Positions 1-8,277 of a DNA stretch of 64,000 nt are shown here, one piece after another; the stretch's first letter is position 1; every line of letters begins with the position of its first letter. The notes below the pieces were generated by a model, which was given only the letters and a program-made list of their open reading frames with translations, had not been told where the DNA came from and did not search any database. Source of the DNA: Paracoccus albus (lineage in GTDB: Bacteria > Pseudomonadota > Alphaproteobacteria > Rhodobacterales > Rhodobacteraceae); assembly GCF_027913035.1 (NCBI RefSeq), contig NZ_CP115777.1, forward strand, positions 47,650 to 111,649, written 5' to 3'. Position numbers and translations under genes: made by a program.

Positions 1-1
1 C

Positions 2-847
2 GATCCAGATGTCGTCGAGATCGCAGTGCTCCATTACCTGCGCGATCACGGATGGGACGGGTTTTTCACCGGTCGGGAAGATTATTATGGGCTGATCATC
101 GCCCTGGCCGGCTGGCCGGGAAAGGTATCGAACAAGATGAACCCGGCCTTCACCCCGAGCTTCGTCTATTTCCGCGGCACGGACGGCTTGTTTCGCCAGC
201 ATCGCTATTCATACGACAAGACGATGCGCTTCATGAGGTCGATCACGCTGGCTGAAATGGAGGAGCGGCTGCGCGTCGTCTGCGCCGGAAAGAAGTGGAA
301 GCGCGCCTATTATTCGACGAATAATCAACAGCCGGATCACCTCATCTCCTTTCTGCATGCGGTAGGCATGGATAAAATCCGCGAGATCGTCGAAAGCAAT
401 TATACAAAGGAGAAACTGGCGGCACAGAAGACGCTTGGTGAACTCGACTACAGCCTCGATCATTTGAGATGGCCGAAAATTGGCGATAATTATCCCGAAG
501 CGAGAAGCACGGGCGAATTTCCCCGATTGGAATGGGCTGTTCGTGACTACGAATTCGGTGAGCGCGACCTGATCGCCCAAGCCAGGGCTTTCGCCAGCCA
601 TCTGCCCTCCGAGGTGCGGCAAGTTGCATCGTCAGCCATTGATTTCGCGGAGGCTTACCGACAAGGGATCTGGGACAGCGATACCGGATCAGCACTCGAT
701 CTGAAGTTGTGGAACGCCAAAGGCCTTGCGATCGCCGAGGTCAAGGCACCGAACGATCGCCTCAGGCCACGTCAGAGGAAGACTATTGACCATGCCCGCA
801 GCCAAGGCTCCCAGGCATGCGTGATATCGGTCGTCGAGGACGTCTAG
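2..847 (+). CDS. VRR-NUC domain nuclease, 5' end outside the window
   Basis: The frame is open from the first bases of the window, so the true start lies upstream and only the C-terminal 281 codons are seen. The last 50 or so residues (ALDLKLWNAKGLAIAEVKAP, followed by a basic stretch containing RPRQR) match the VRR-NUC endonuclease core, with Asp and the Glu-Val-Lys triad as likely catalytic residues. VRR-NUC proteins are nucleases of the PD-(D/E)XK group found in phages, plasmids and FAN1-type repair enzymes. The residues before the domain resemble nothing I can name. A role in plasmid DNA processing or defence is inference. There is no downstream partner on the same strand. Confidence 0.7.
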   Translation, partial: DPDVVEIAVLHYLRDHGWDGFFTGREDYYGLIIALAGWPGKVSNKMNPAFTPSFVYFRGTDGLFRQHRYSYDKTMRFMRSITLAEMEERLRVVCAGKKWKRAYYSTNNQQPDHLISFLHAVGMDKIREIVESNYTKEKLAAQKTLGELDYSLDHLRWPKIGDNYPEARSTGEFPRLEWAVRDYEFGERDLIAQARAFASHLPSEVRQVASSAIDFAEAYRQGIWDSDTGSALDLKLWNAKGLAIAEVKAPNDRLRPRQRKTIDHARSQGSQACVISVVEDV

Positions 848-865
848 CGAAAATTATTCGCAAAG

Positions 866-1102
866 CTACTTGTTGCCACTCGCCGGCACGTTCTCGACCT
901 GGCCAGCCTGCGATCCAGCGTCCTTCGATCCATCCTCGCCATCCTTCCCGGCAGCCGCACCGCTTTCCTTCTCCGCCTTGCCACCGTGGATCACCGTCAG
1001 GTTGGTGCCGCGCCGGATGCGGCCATAGGCCTGCTCGACGCCGAGATCGTCGAGCGTCTCGGCGATCCGCTCTAATGTGACGACTTGTGATGGATCTGGC
1101 TT
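866..1102 (-). pseudogene. Unidentified gene remnant (C-terminal end)
   Basis: On the minus strand a frame stays open from a stop at 1103 to a stop at 866 without an obvious start codon and ribosome site. The peptide begins with a helix-like stretch (LERIAETLDDLGVEQAYGRI) and ends in a Gly/Ala/Ser/Asp-rich tail. It looks like the C-terminus of a real protein cut off from its N-terminus, not a random frame. I do not recognise the family. The surrounding kilobase is a patchwork of duplicated non-coding blocks, which fits a degraded region. Confidence 0.3.
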
Positions 1103-1228
1103 CTAACCTTTGTCTGTATATTGATGCGCGGCCATCAGGTTCTTGCGCAGGAATGCGATTGCAACCTCCAGCTTTTTGGGCCGCCAGTTGCTGGCCGGCC
1201 AGATCAGGTGAAAATCGGCACAAGTCGT
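1103..1228 (-). pseudogene. Possible C-terminal remnant of a LysR-type regulator
   Basis: The short minus-strand peptide DFHLIWPASNWRPKKLEVAI, followed by AFLRKNL, has the pattern seen at the C-terminus of LysR-family effector domains (a hydrophobic strand, Pro, basic residues, then an amphipathic helix around Phe-Leu). It ends at a stop at 1103. No DNA-binding domain is attached. It could equally be chance. Confidence 0.25.
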
Positions 1229-1384
1229 CACATTAGAACATCCGCCCGCCATGAAGGCGCAGGTCAAGCAAAGAATGCCGATGCTGTAAAATTCATACAA
1301 AAGTCCGGTGAAATTCCGATGCGCCTCCCCGTCCTCTGTCCGGGGACCGTGCCCTAGGCTTGTCCGGCAAGCCGGCCTGCGCCC

Positions 1385-1520
1385 CGAGCCGTTCAGGGCG
1401 ATGCGACCGGCTGCGGCTTCTGCGGTCTGTCTCGTCCCGAGCCAGATCCTCGCGCGCCGGTCCTGGTCGCCCTGCCCTGCCCGTCTCGGCCCATTCGGGT
1501 GACGGTCACTGGCGCGGGCG
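1385..1520. repeat. Direct repeat R1, copy A
   Basis: This 136-bp block is repeated at 11771-11906 in the same orientation. I see two mismatches by eye, both near the left end. Similarity continues weakly to the left (about 1324-1358 against 11713-11747). No open frame is shared with sensible codon changes, so it is treated as non-coding. Confidence 0.85.
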
Positions 1521-1797
1521 GGGGCACGAAGCGGCGCCAGAGTCTGCAGTCGCTGCCCTGCCTGCCCTCCAGATCGTCATCCCGCCGCCGGGCCATGCCG
1601 TCATTCGGGAAGATGCGACTGTTGCCTGCGCCTGGTGATTTCCCCGGCCTCGTTGGATCGAGCGATGCGCCTGCACAACCGCCAGTTCCTGCCGTCTTTT
1701 TCGTACGATTGACAGGGATGACGGTCCCGAAGCCATGCGTTCCGTTCATGTGGTTTTTCTATCTGATGAAACCTAGCAGGCAGTCGGGGCAGACCGG

Positions 1798-1865
1798 CAC
1801 ATGCTGCCATGCGGCATGTGCCTTCAACGACTAATTTCCCCTGGCCTGCGGCCATTCCTCGCGTG
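1798..1865. repeat. Hairpin element N1, copy A
   Basis: A hairpin with arms CACATGC/GCATGTG (1798-1820) is followed by a block containing CTAATTTCCCCTGGCC and CCATTCCTCGCG. The same order, a hairpin then this block, recurs at 11186-11268, where the flanking inverted repeat is complete. Here the right arm (AAATTAGCTGTT in copy B) is missing, so this copy looks truncated. Confidence 0.6.
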
Positions 1866-2031
1866 TAGATTCGCAAGATGATTTGCCGCGCCACGGTGCA
1901 TGAACTTCGAAAAGCACCGACAACGTGTCAGGCATTCTTGCTTCATCTGCCACGCAATCTTGCCGCTACAAGGTCGCGGCCGCTGTTCGGCTGCGGTTCA
2001 TACATCTCTTTCGAAGCCCCATGTCTGTCTT

Positions 2032-2946
2032 TCAGTTAGCTGCTTCGGCTGGTCGTGCAGCCTGCTGACATAGAACAGGCACCGTCTTGGCATTGAGGAG
2101 GATGCTAAGCGTCTCGGCTTCCGGGGAACCGTCCTCCATCTTTACAGGATGGACGGCCCAAATTGGCTTCTCCAAATCTACGCCCTTGATAGAAACTTCA
2201 CAAAGTTGACCCGAAGCCAGTTCATCGAGAACCGTGCTTTTCATCACCAACGATACGCCTAGTCTCGCTCTGACCGCACGCTTCACCCCTTCAGTGCTTC
2301 CGGTTGTGTGGCTGATCGATAGCTGATCTGCTTTTTGACCGAAGGCACGGCGGAGAATAGTGCCCGTCCCGGTTCCACGCTCGCCTCCGATCAGCGACTC
2401 CGTGAAAAGTTCAGACGAGTCTATCGAACCCTTGCTTGCCCACCGGTGATCCGGGGAAACAATCAAAATGAGCTTCTCGGTGCGCCACAGGCTGGCCTCG
2501 TATCCATTCCGGCCGTCCCACCACTCCATGAAAGCAAGATCAACTTCCTTTCTCTGGAGTTTTTCTAAGATCTCCAGGTTGGAGGCGATTACCAAGTTGG
2601 CAGAGCGCCCTTTGGCACCATGCAGGCGCTTCAGATGCTCCGGCATGAGGTAGATACCGATGTTGCTGCTCGCACCCAGTTGAATTTGTTCCATGTGCAA
2701 GCGGTCAAAGGCACGTGCAGAAACCGTCAGCAGGCTCTTGGCAAATGGCAAGAATATGGCTCCGTGCCGCGTCGGAACACAGCGATCGTTCCCTCTATCT
2801 ACCAGTTGCACCCCTAGGATATCCTCAAGGCGCCTGACGCTGTTCGAAACCGTAGGCTGCGAGATTTGCAGCCGTCGCGATGCCGCACGAAAATTTCCCG
2901 TCTCGATGACTTCAACGAAGGCAGCGACATGAGACAGATGATACAT
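2032..2946 (-). CDS. ptxE: LysR-type regulator of phosphite operon, PtxE-like
   Basis: This 304-residue protein starts with a typical LysR winged helix-turn-helix (residues about 1-60, with FRAASRRLQISQPTVSNSVR as the recognition region). A periplasmic-binding-fold effector domain follows. I place the start at MYHLSHV because upstream in-frame codons lie inside ptxD. It is the last gene of the ptx operon, 13 bases after ptxD and on the same strand, the position of ptxE in Pseudomonas stutzeri. By analogy it should sense phosphite or a related signal and regulate ptxABCD. LysR regulators are more often divergent from their targets, so co-transcription itself supports PtxE. Confidence in the family is very high; in the specific role it comes from context. 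Confidence 0.88.
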   Translation of the reverse strand: MYHLSHVAAFVEVIETGNFRAASRRLQISQPTVSNSVRRLEDILGVQLVDRGNDRCVPTRHGAIFLPFAKSLLTVSARAFDRLHMEQIQLGASSNIGIYLMPEHLKRLHGAKGRSANLVIASNLEILEKLQRKEVDLAFMEWWDGRNGYEASLWRTEKLILIVSPDHRWASKGSIDSSELFTESLIGGERGTGTGTILRRAFGQKADQLSISHTTGSTEGVKRAVRARLGVSLVMKSTVLDELASGQLCEVSIKGVDLEKPIWAVHPVKMEDGSPEAETLSILLNAKTVPVLCQQAARPAEAAN

Positions 2947-2959
2947 GCAGGATACCTTG

Positions 2960-3958
2960 TTAGAGAACAGACGCGGGCTCATTGATAGCGGCTCGCGGTC
3001 TGCGGCCTTCAAGAAGATCAATGATGTTGTCAGCCGCCTCATGCTCGATCGCAAGGCGAGTCTTGGTAACCGCCGAGCCGATATGGGGTGTCAGCAAGGT
3101 GTCCGTGCGACGCTGCACCAAGCCAGGATGGACAGCTTCAGGTCGATCCGGCCGCGCCCAGTCCTCCATCTCGTAGACATCTGCGGCGTAACCCGCCAGA
3201 TGTCCCGCCTCCAGCGCAGCCACCACGGCCCCTTCGTCCACAACGCTCCCACGTGATGGATTGATCAGAAGCGTCCCCTTCCGCATCTTCGCAACTTCCA
3301 GTGCGCCGAGCAGATGCTGCGTGTCGTTGGCGAGCGGAAGGGCACACACTACGAAATCCGAAGTGGAAAGAAGCCGTTCGAAATCCGTGAACGTAACCTT
3401 GAGCCTTTCTTCATCATCAGAACCGAGCTCGCGCCTGTCCCAATAGCTCACTTGCGTTCCAAAGCCCGTGAGCCGTTCAGCAATGGACTTGCCGATCGCT
3501 CCCATGCCTAAGATGCCAACCGCTGCGCCCTTCAGGCCCACGCCGTAGAAACGCGGTCTCCACCCCTTGTAGCCAATTCTGACAGCTTCATCCCCCGGCA
3601 GGATGTGCCGCCCCAAGCCAATCATCAAGCCGATGGTCAGTTCTGCGGTCGGATCAGTCAGAAGATCGGACACGATGGAGACATGGACCCCTCGTGCCGT
3701 GCAGGCAGCAACATCAAAGTTGTCGAAACCCTTCAACGCGCAAGCTACAAGCCGCAGGCTAGGAGCGTGGCTCAGAACCGTAGCGTCGATCCGATCCGGC
3801 ATGAAAGCCATCATCGCAGTCGCATCACTGAGTTCTGCCAAAAGCCTGTCATGCGCCCAAGTATCGTCCGACTCGTTGACGCTGACGCGGGCATAAGGCG
3901 CCAGCTTGGTCAGGATCTCGTCATGGACTTTGTGCGTGATAACGATCTTGGGCAACAT
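2960..3958 (-). CDS. ptxD: NAD(P)-dependent phosphite dehydrogenase
   Basis: PtxD oxidises phosphite to phosphate with reduction of NAD+, in the cytoplasm. The 332-residue protein belongs to the D-2-hydroxyacid dehydrogenase family. It carries the PtxD hallmarks rather than those of a generic member: MLPKIVITHKVHDEIL at the N-terminus, AFMPDRID, CALKGFDNFDV, and YAADVYEMEDWARPDRP. The nucleotide-binding GxGxxG is G151-G156. The catalytic residues known for PtxD align as R236, E265 and H292. At the cofactor-selecting end of the second Rossmann strand this protein has D174-R175, where the P. stutzeri enzyme has Glu-Ala (175-176). Arg at the second position is associated with NADP acceptance. 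The gene sits 21 bases after ptxC in the operon. Confidence 0.95.
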   Translation of the reverse strand: MLPKIVITHKVHDEILTKLAPYARVSVNESDDTWAHDRLLAELSDATAMMAFMPDRIDATVLSHAPSLRLVACALKGFDNFDVAACTARGVHVSIVSDLLTDPTAELTIGLMIGLGRHILPGDEAVRIGYKGWRPRFYGVGLKGAAVGILGMGAIGKSIAERLTGFGTQVSYWDRRELGSDDEERLKVTFTDFERLLSTSDFVVCALPLANDTQHLLGALEVAKMRKGTLLINPSRGSVVDEGAVVAALEAGHLAGYAADVYEMEDWARPDRPEAVHPGLVQRRTDTLLTPHIGSAVTKTRLAIEHEAADNIIDLLEGRRPRAAINEPASVL

Positions 3959-3979
3959 GTCGCGCTCCCTGTTGTTGTT

Positions 3980-4786
3980 TTATTGAAGTTGGCGGCGAAG
4001 AAGAGCGCCGACCTGATCGACCACGGTGACCATCAGAAGAACGACCAGCATGATGGCAAGAACCTCCTGATAATTCATAATCCGAAGAGAGGTCATCAGC
4101 TCAAAGCCGATGCCGCCGGCTCCGACCGTGCCAAGGATGGTGGAGGCGCGGAAGTTATACTCCCAACGGTAGATCGTGACATCGGCCAGTTGAGGCAGGA
4201 CTTGCGGCAGGATTGCGCGCGTGACGATCTGGAAGGGTGAAGCACCGGCGGCCCGCGCCGCCTCGATTGGCGCATTGTCACAATGCTCGATGGCTTCTGC
4301 AAAGAACTTTCCGACCATGCCAACGGAGTGAAGGCCTAGAGCAAGAACGCCGGGCAGAGCCCCGAAGCCTACCGCTGCAACGAAAACGATACCCATGATC
4401 AACTCAGGGATCGAGCGCAGGCCGTTCAGCAGGCCGCGGGCGATCATGTAGATAACGCGGTTTGGCGCTGTTTTTCGCGAAGCGCAAAAGCCAACGGGAA
4501 GCGAAATCAGAACCGCGATTGCCGTCCCGGCGATGCTCATGGCAAGAGTATCAACCAAGGGGCCGATCCACTCCATCCCACGGCTGAAATCGGGCGGAAC
4601 CATTTCACTTCCCAACTGCCAAAGCGAAGGAAGGCCGGAACCAAGCCGCTCCAGATCAAGCAAGCCGGAGTGGTAGCTGCTGACAATGATGACGCCAGCG
4701 ATGATCACCGCGATCACGGCAGCGCGCTTCCAAGCTCTACTTTGGCGCTGAAGGATGCTGTCGAAACTTTGGGAAAGCGCTGTCAT
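3980..4786 (-). CDS. ptxC: Phosphite ABC transporter permease
   Basis: This 268-residue inner-membrane protein has about five to six hydrophobic segments. Near residues 165-195 it has the ABC-permease cytoplasmic loop (EAIEHCDNAPIEAARAAGAS followed by PFQI), as in the PhnE/PtxC phosphonate-phosphite importer family. It should form the channel of the importer with ATPase PtxA and binding protein PtxB. It lies 67 bases downstream of ptxB and 21 bases upstream of ptxD. Substrate assignment rests on the neighbouring ptxD; PhnE would look much the same. Confidence 0.9.
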   Translation of the reverse strand: MTALSQSFDSILQRQSRAWKRAAVIAVIIAGVIIVSSYHSGLLDLERLGSGLPSLWQLGSEMVPPDFSRGMEWIGPLVDTLAMSIAGTAIAVLISLPVGFCASRKTAPNRVIYMIARGLLNGLRSIPELIMGIVFVAAVGFGALPGVLALGLHSVGMVGKFFAEAIEHCDNAPIEAARAAGASPFQIVTRAILPQVLPQLADVTIYRWEYNFRASTILGTVGAGGIGFELMTSLRIMNYQEVLAIMLVVLLMVTVVDQVGALLRRQLQ

Positions 4787-4853
4787 TGACGTGCTCCTGA
4801 AAAGTGAGGCGCAGACTTCGCCTGCGCCCGCAATGAATGGCGGTTGATATGTC

Positions 4854-5702
4854 TTATTTGCTGAGGTCGAGGTTCAGCATCTTACCGAGATCCCGCACGA
4901 CATCGTAAGCCTTGTCGTTGATCGGCGCGAAACCATCTGCCTTGAACGTCGCCAGCACTTCCTCATCGTTCAGGTTGATGAACGCGTCGGTGATGGCTTG
5001 CTTCAGGTTCGGATCGAGGTCAGAGCGCATCGTCCAAGGATACTGCGGAAACGGATCGGACTCTTCGAGCGCAACAACTTTCGCGGGGTCGATCGTGCCG
5101 CGAGCAACCATAGCGTTGAAGATGGGCAGCGAAAGACCACCAACCTGGGCATTGCCGTTTTGCACCGCCAGCGCCACGGCATCATGGGAGCCGACGTAGT
5201 TCTCACTGTAATCCGTCTCTGCTTCTAGACCCGCTTTAAGCAGCATGGATTTCGGGATCAGGTGGCTGGAAGTAGATGCCACGTCACCCCATGCCACATC
5301 GTGGCCGGCAGCATCCGCAATAGTCTCAATGCCGGCTTCAGCGTTGCCGATGACAACGGCGCGGTAAGTTGTCTCGCCGTCTTTCATCAGTGCCGCAAAG
5401 GGTTCGATCTCGGCCTTCGTCTTGGCCAACGTGTAGGAAAGCGGACCGAAATATGCGAGTTCAAGCCGACCGAACCGCATCGCCTCGATCATCGAGGAGT
5501 AGTCGGTGGTCACGATCAGCTCGATGTCGCGGTCAAGAGTTTCTTCAAGATACTCTTCCAGCGGACGATTGTTTTTGATCACTGTGGCGGCGTTCTCGTC
5601 GGGCAACAGCGCCACGCGCAGAGTTTCTGGATTTGCCTCCGCATGCACTGCGGAGCCGCAGCCGAGAGCAGCGAGAACGACAACGGGGAGCAACTTCTTC
5701 AT
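4854..5702 (-). CDS. ptxB: Phosphite ABC transporter substrate-binding protein
   Basis: The 282-residue product is a PhnD/PtxB-type periplasmic binding protein. A signal peptide is clear (MKKLLPVVVLAALGCGSAVH, then AEA, cleavage probably after HA). The mature part contains the family pattern of a small-anion pocket, YFGPLSYTLAK and GDVASTSSHLIPKSML. I chose the ATG at 5702 because it gives the signal peptide and overlaps the ptxA stop in the arrangement ATGA, a common sign of translational coupling. It should deliver phosphite to PtxAC. Confidence 0.92.
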   Translation of the reverse strand: MKKLLPVVVLAALGCGSAVHAEANPETLRVALLPDENAATVIKNNRPLEEYLEETLDRDIELIVTTDYSSMIEAMRFGRLELAYFGPLSYTLAKTKAEIEPFAALMKDGETTYRAVVIGNAEAGIETIADAAGHDVAWGDVASTSSHLIPKSMLLKAGLEAETDYSENYVGSHDAVALAVQNGNAQVGGLSLPIFNAMVARGTIDPAKVVALEESDPFPQYPWTMRSDLDPNLKQAITDAFINLNDEEVLATFKADGFAPINDKAYDVVRDLGKMLNLDLSK

Positions 5703-6514
5703 AGGGCGGCCTCCATGGCAGCAACAGGTTGTGGTTGGGAGTGGGATGAATGGTGATGCGCTTGCTGCGAACTCCGGCCTGAAGCTTCGCTGCGGTAGAT
5801 CGAGGCGCACATCTGATCTGTCAGTTCATCAACGGACGCATCTGCGACTACAGAGCCATCACGCATGGCGATGACCCGATCACCAAAGCGCCTCGCCAAG
5901 TCGATCTGGTGCAGGCTGATGACAGCCGTTATGCCATCCGTCGTGCAAATGTGGCGGAGTTGCGAAAGGACTTCGACGGCTGTTTCCGGATCGAGGCTGG
6001 CCACAGGTTCGTCAGCCAGTATCAATCGGGGCTGCTGAACCAGAGCACGGGCGATGCCGACACGTTGCTGTTGGCCGCCCGACAACTGGTCAGCCCTCAC
6101 CAAGGCTTTGTCGAGCAAGCCAACCCGAGCAAGACATTCCAGCCCAAGTTGCCGGTCAGAACGCGGAAGAGGAAAGAGGGTTCGAAAGGATGAGTGATAG
6201 CCCAAGCGACCGGTCATCACATTATCAAGCGCGCTCAAGCGCCCGATGAGCTGGTGCTGCTGGAAAATCATCCCGGTGCGCCTGCGGTGCACTCGGAGCG
6301 CCCGCTCTCCGTCCAGAGATCCAACGCCATCAGCGATAATCGAACCGGACGTAGGAGCAACTAAGCCGTTAAGGGTGCGGATGAGTGTGGATTTACCCGC
6401 GCCAGAGCGGCCCAAAAGGACGACAAACTGCCCCTGCGCGAGCTTCAGCGAGGTCGGTTTTAGAGCTTGTGTGCCATTCCCATAGGTCACGGCAACCCTG
6501 TTCAAAGCCAACAT
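5699..6514 (-). CDS. ptxA: Phosphite ABC transporter ATP-binding protein
   Basis: This 271-residue ABC ATPase is the first gene of the ptx operon. Walker A is GRSGAGKST (about residues 34-42), the ABC signature is LSGGQQQR, and Walker B is LILADEP. It is of the PhnC/PtxA type and should energise import through PtxC. The C-terminal tail is rich in His, Ser and Gln, which is unusual but probably disordered. Its stop overlaps the start of ptxB by four bases. Confidence 0.92.
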   Translation of the reverse strand: MLALNRVAVTYGNGTQALKPTSLKLAQGQFVVLLGRSGAGKSTLIRTLNGLVAPTSGSIIADGVGSLDGERALRVHRRRTGMIFQQHQLIGRLSALDNVMTGRLGYHSSFRTLFPLPRSDRQLGLECLARVGLLDKALVRADQLSGGQQQRVGIARALVQQPRLILADEPVASLDPETAVEVLSQLRHICTTDGITAVISLHQIDLARRFGDRVIAMRDGSVVADASVDELTDQMCASIYRSEASGRSSQQAHHHSSHSQPQPVAAMEAAL

Positions 6515-6600
6515 GATGATGCATCTTTCTAATCGTTCTGCGGTCGCGATAGGATGGGTCGATCACTAGGCGCGCAATATGACGACTACTTTTCAGGTGG

Positions 6601-6618
6601 ATGACATAATCATGATAA
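6601..6618 (-). promoter_or_regulatory. Pho-box-like direct repeat upstream of ptxA
   Basis: On the minus strand the sequence reads TTATCAT-GATT-ATGTCAT: two related heptamers separated by four bases, the geometry of a PhoB box (consensus CTGTCAT, 4 bases, CTGTCAT). It lies 87 bases before the ptxA start. Induction of phosphite oxidation by phosphate starvation is known in other bacteria. The match is imperfect, so this remains a candidate. Confidence 0.45.
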
Positions 6619-7173
6619 TGCACATCGATGCTTATGCTGCACTCTACCTAAAATCCTTGGAAGCGGACGCGGTGATCGCGGTTATGGCCGCGATCGCTGA
6701 TCGGAAGGACAGCCGCGCCTCCGCTCCGCTCTGGCACGTCCGACACCTTTCCGTTTGCTAGGTCCGCCTGCCATCCGGCCGGCGCTCTGAACACGGGCTC
6801 TGGTGCCGCTGCGCGTCAGCCTCCACGGAGAAATCCGGTTCCTCCCGCGCCAGGGCGCGGGCCCCTCCCAATTTCACCGCTCCGGCCCCGTGTGTCAGAT
6901 CACCGTCCGGCCGCAGGTCGGGCTGCGCCCACCCTGCTTTGCCCTTCGGATGACATGAGGTCATCCAAAGTGAAAAGCACGGATGGCTTCGCCACTCGGC
7001 GGATCAGAAGGGCACGAACGGGAAATGTCGGAAACACACGCACGAGGTAGTTTCGTGACGCAAAAGGCAGTTTTGCGCAGTGTTCACATCGCGAAAGAAA
7101 TTAGCCGCTGACAGCCCCTTTCCCTACCCACTCTGTCGTTTTCATCGAAAAACCCATGGAAAGGAACTTCAAG
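6619..7173. other. Intergenic region without a recognisable gene
   Basis: Apart from a hairpin with 8-bp arms GATCGCGG/CCGCGATC (6674-6695), I see nothing definite here. Around 7086-7115 the sequence CGCGAAAGAAATTAGCCGCT resembles the right arm of element N1 (CGCGAGGCAAATTAGCTGTT in copy B), so a third, decayed copy may be present just before the small gene at 7174. Confidence 0.5.
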
Positions 7174-7368
7174 ATGGCTTCTCAAAACTTCACCCTCAAA
7201 GTCAAAGCCGGCGAAAAAGACGGCACGACCTTCTGGGATCGCTGCGGCGTGGTCTTCGTGAACACCAACGAGGCCGGGGAAATCACCTCCATCAGCGTTC
7301 GTCACAACATGTTCCCGAATGTCGACATGGTGGCCTTCCCGCGTCGGGAAAAAGACGAGCAGGAATAA
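7174..7368 (+). CDS. Small conserved plasmid protein of unknown function
   Basis: The 64-residue product starts MASQNFTLKVKAGEKDG and is predicted to be a small beta-rich soluble protein (alternating hydrophobic pattern in GVVFVNTNEAGEITSISVRH). I chose the ATG at 7174 over 7156 because AAAGGAA lies at a suitable distance before it. I do not recognise a named family. It is the first gene of the accessory block and is followed directly by the duplicated leader R2. Confidence 0.6.
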   Translation: MASQNFTLKVKAGEKDGTTFWDRCGVVFVNTNEAGEITSISVRHNMFPNVDMVAFPRREKDEQE

Positions 7369-7426
7369 GGGCAGGCAAAGGGGCGGCGCAAGCCGCCCCT
7401 GGACCGTTTCACGAGCCCAGGTCGGA

Positions 7427-7799
7427 AGCCCGCGCTGATGCGCGGGCTGCTGTCGGCCGGGGGATTCGGCCAGAGGCCGAACGCCCCGGCTATGCGTGGG
7501 CCACGTCACGCTGACGCGCGCCGCGTCCTGGATAAAGGGCCTGTTCCGGCCCTCTTTCCAAGGGGTGGGTCCTCGCCATGCTCGCTTCCTCCACCTGCGC
7601 CTGGCGGCTTCGGTTCCGTGCAGCTGCGCGTGGCTCCGGTCCCGGCTTCGCCGCCCTTGGAAATTCACCGGCCCGGTTCGCCACCTGGCAAGGCTTCAGG
7701 AGAGGGCGCGCTGCGCGCTTCTCGCCTGAAACCTTCGCCCATTATGGGCACCCCGACCGAGGCAAAAGACCAAGGCGGGAACGTCGCGAAAAAAGGAGA
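7427..7799. repeat. Duplicated leader R2, copy A
   Basis: About 373 bp are repeated at 11955-12326, in the same orientation and nearly identical. Each copy begins with a 9-bp hairpin (AGCCCGCGC/GCGCGGGCT, the loop differing between copies) and ends exactly at the ribosome site GCGAAAAAAGGAG of a gene. Copy A precedes the operon starting at 7805; copy B precedes ardC. The differences do not preserve a common reading frame, so I treat it as an untranslated leader or promoter module. Confidence 0.85.
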
Positions 7800-7804
7800 T
7801 TAGA

Positions 7805-8071
7805 ATGGTTCTCTTTGAATTTTACGCCATGACCGACGATTTCGGCATCTGCCGCGATGCCTGCGATGATCTGGAAAGCTGGATCGCGGCCAATGACGCC
7901 GAAATCACCGGCTATGTCGATGATCCCCTCGCCAGCAAGGAATTGCAGGGACTGCCGAAGCTCAGCGGCTGGATCGGCCCGATTGTCGGCCCCAATGCCT
8001 TCGGCCTGACCCCGGTTATTCAATATGCCGATACCTGGGCCGTCCGCGAAATCGACCGCGTGGGGGCATGA
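7805..8071 (+). CDS. Hypothetical protein, first gene of the five-gene cluster
   Basis: The 88-residue acidic protein (MVLFEFYAMTDDFGICRDAC) has no motif I can name. The start follows AAAAAAGGAG, the end of leader R2. Its stop overlaps the next start (ATGA). It belongs to a tightly packed run of five genes ending with a DNA methyltransferase. Confidence 0.7.
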   Translation: MVLFEFYAMTDDFGICRDACDDLESWIAANDAEITGYVDDPLASKELQGLPKLSGWIGPIVGPNAFGLTPVIQYADTWAVREIDRVGA

Positions 8072-8277
8072 ACATGGCCGCTTTCGACAAGCCCATCACC
8101 GCCAGCTTTGACCTGGCCGAGATCTCGGCCATCCTCGCTGGCCTGCGGTTGCTTCAAGGTTCCAACCGGGTGCCGGCGCCGATCACCGAGATCATGACCA
8201 ATGGCGGCGACATTGACCCGCTATCGCTGGATGAGATCGACGCGCTTTGCGAGCGCATCAACGGCGGGGATATGTGA
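8068..8277 (+). CDS. Hypothetical protein, second gene of the cluster
   Basis: The product is 69 residues, acidic and predicted helical (SFDLAEISAILAGLRLLQGS). It begins with an ATG overlapping the previous stop by four bases and ends in TGATG, sharing one base with the next start. No family is recognised. Confidence 0.65.
   Translation: MNMAAFDKPITASFDLAEISAILAGLRLLQGSNRVPAPITEIMTNGGDIDPLSLDEIDALCERINGGDM

Larger units (their letters stand above)
848..2031. other. Mostly non-coding patchwork between the nuclease and ptx genes
   Basis: This 1.2-kb stretch holds the two minus-strand remnants above, one copy of the 136-bp repeat (1385-1520) and one copy of the hairpin element (1798-1865). Similarity to the second copy begins loosely upstream, near 1324. 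I see no convincing intact gene. The longer open frames here overlap each other on both strands in GC-rich sequence, carry no ribosome sites and show no recognisable motifs. Confidence 0.6.
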
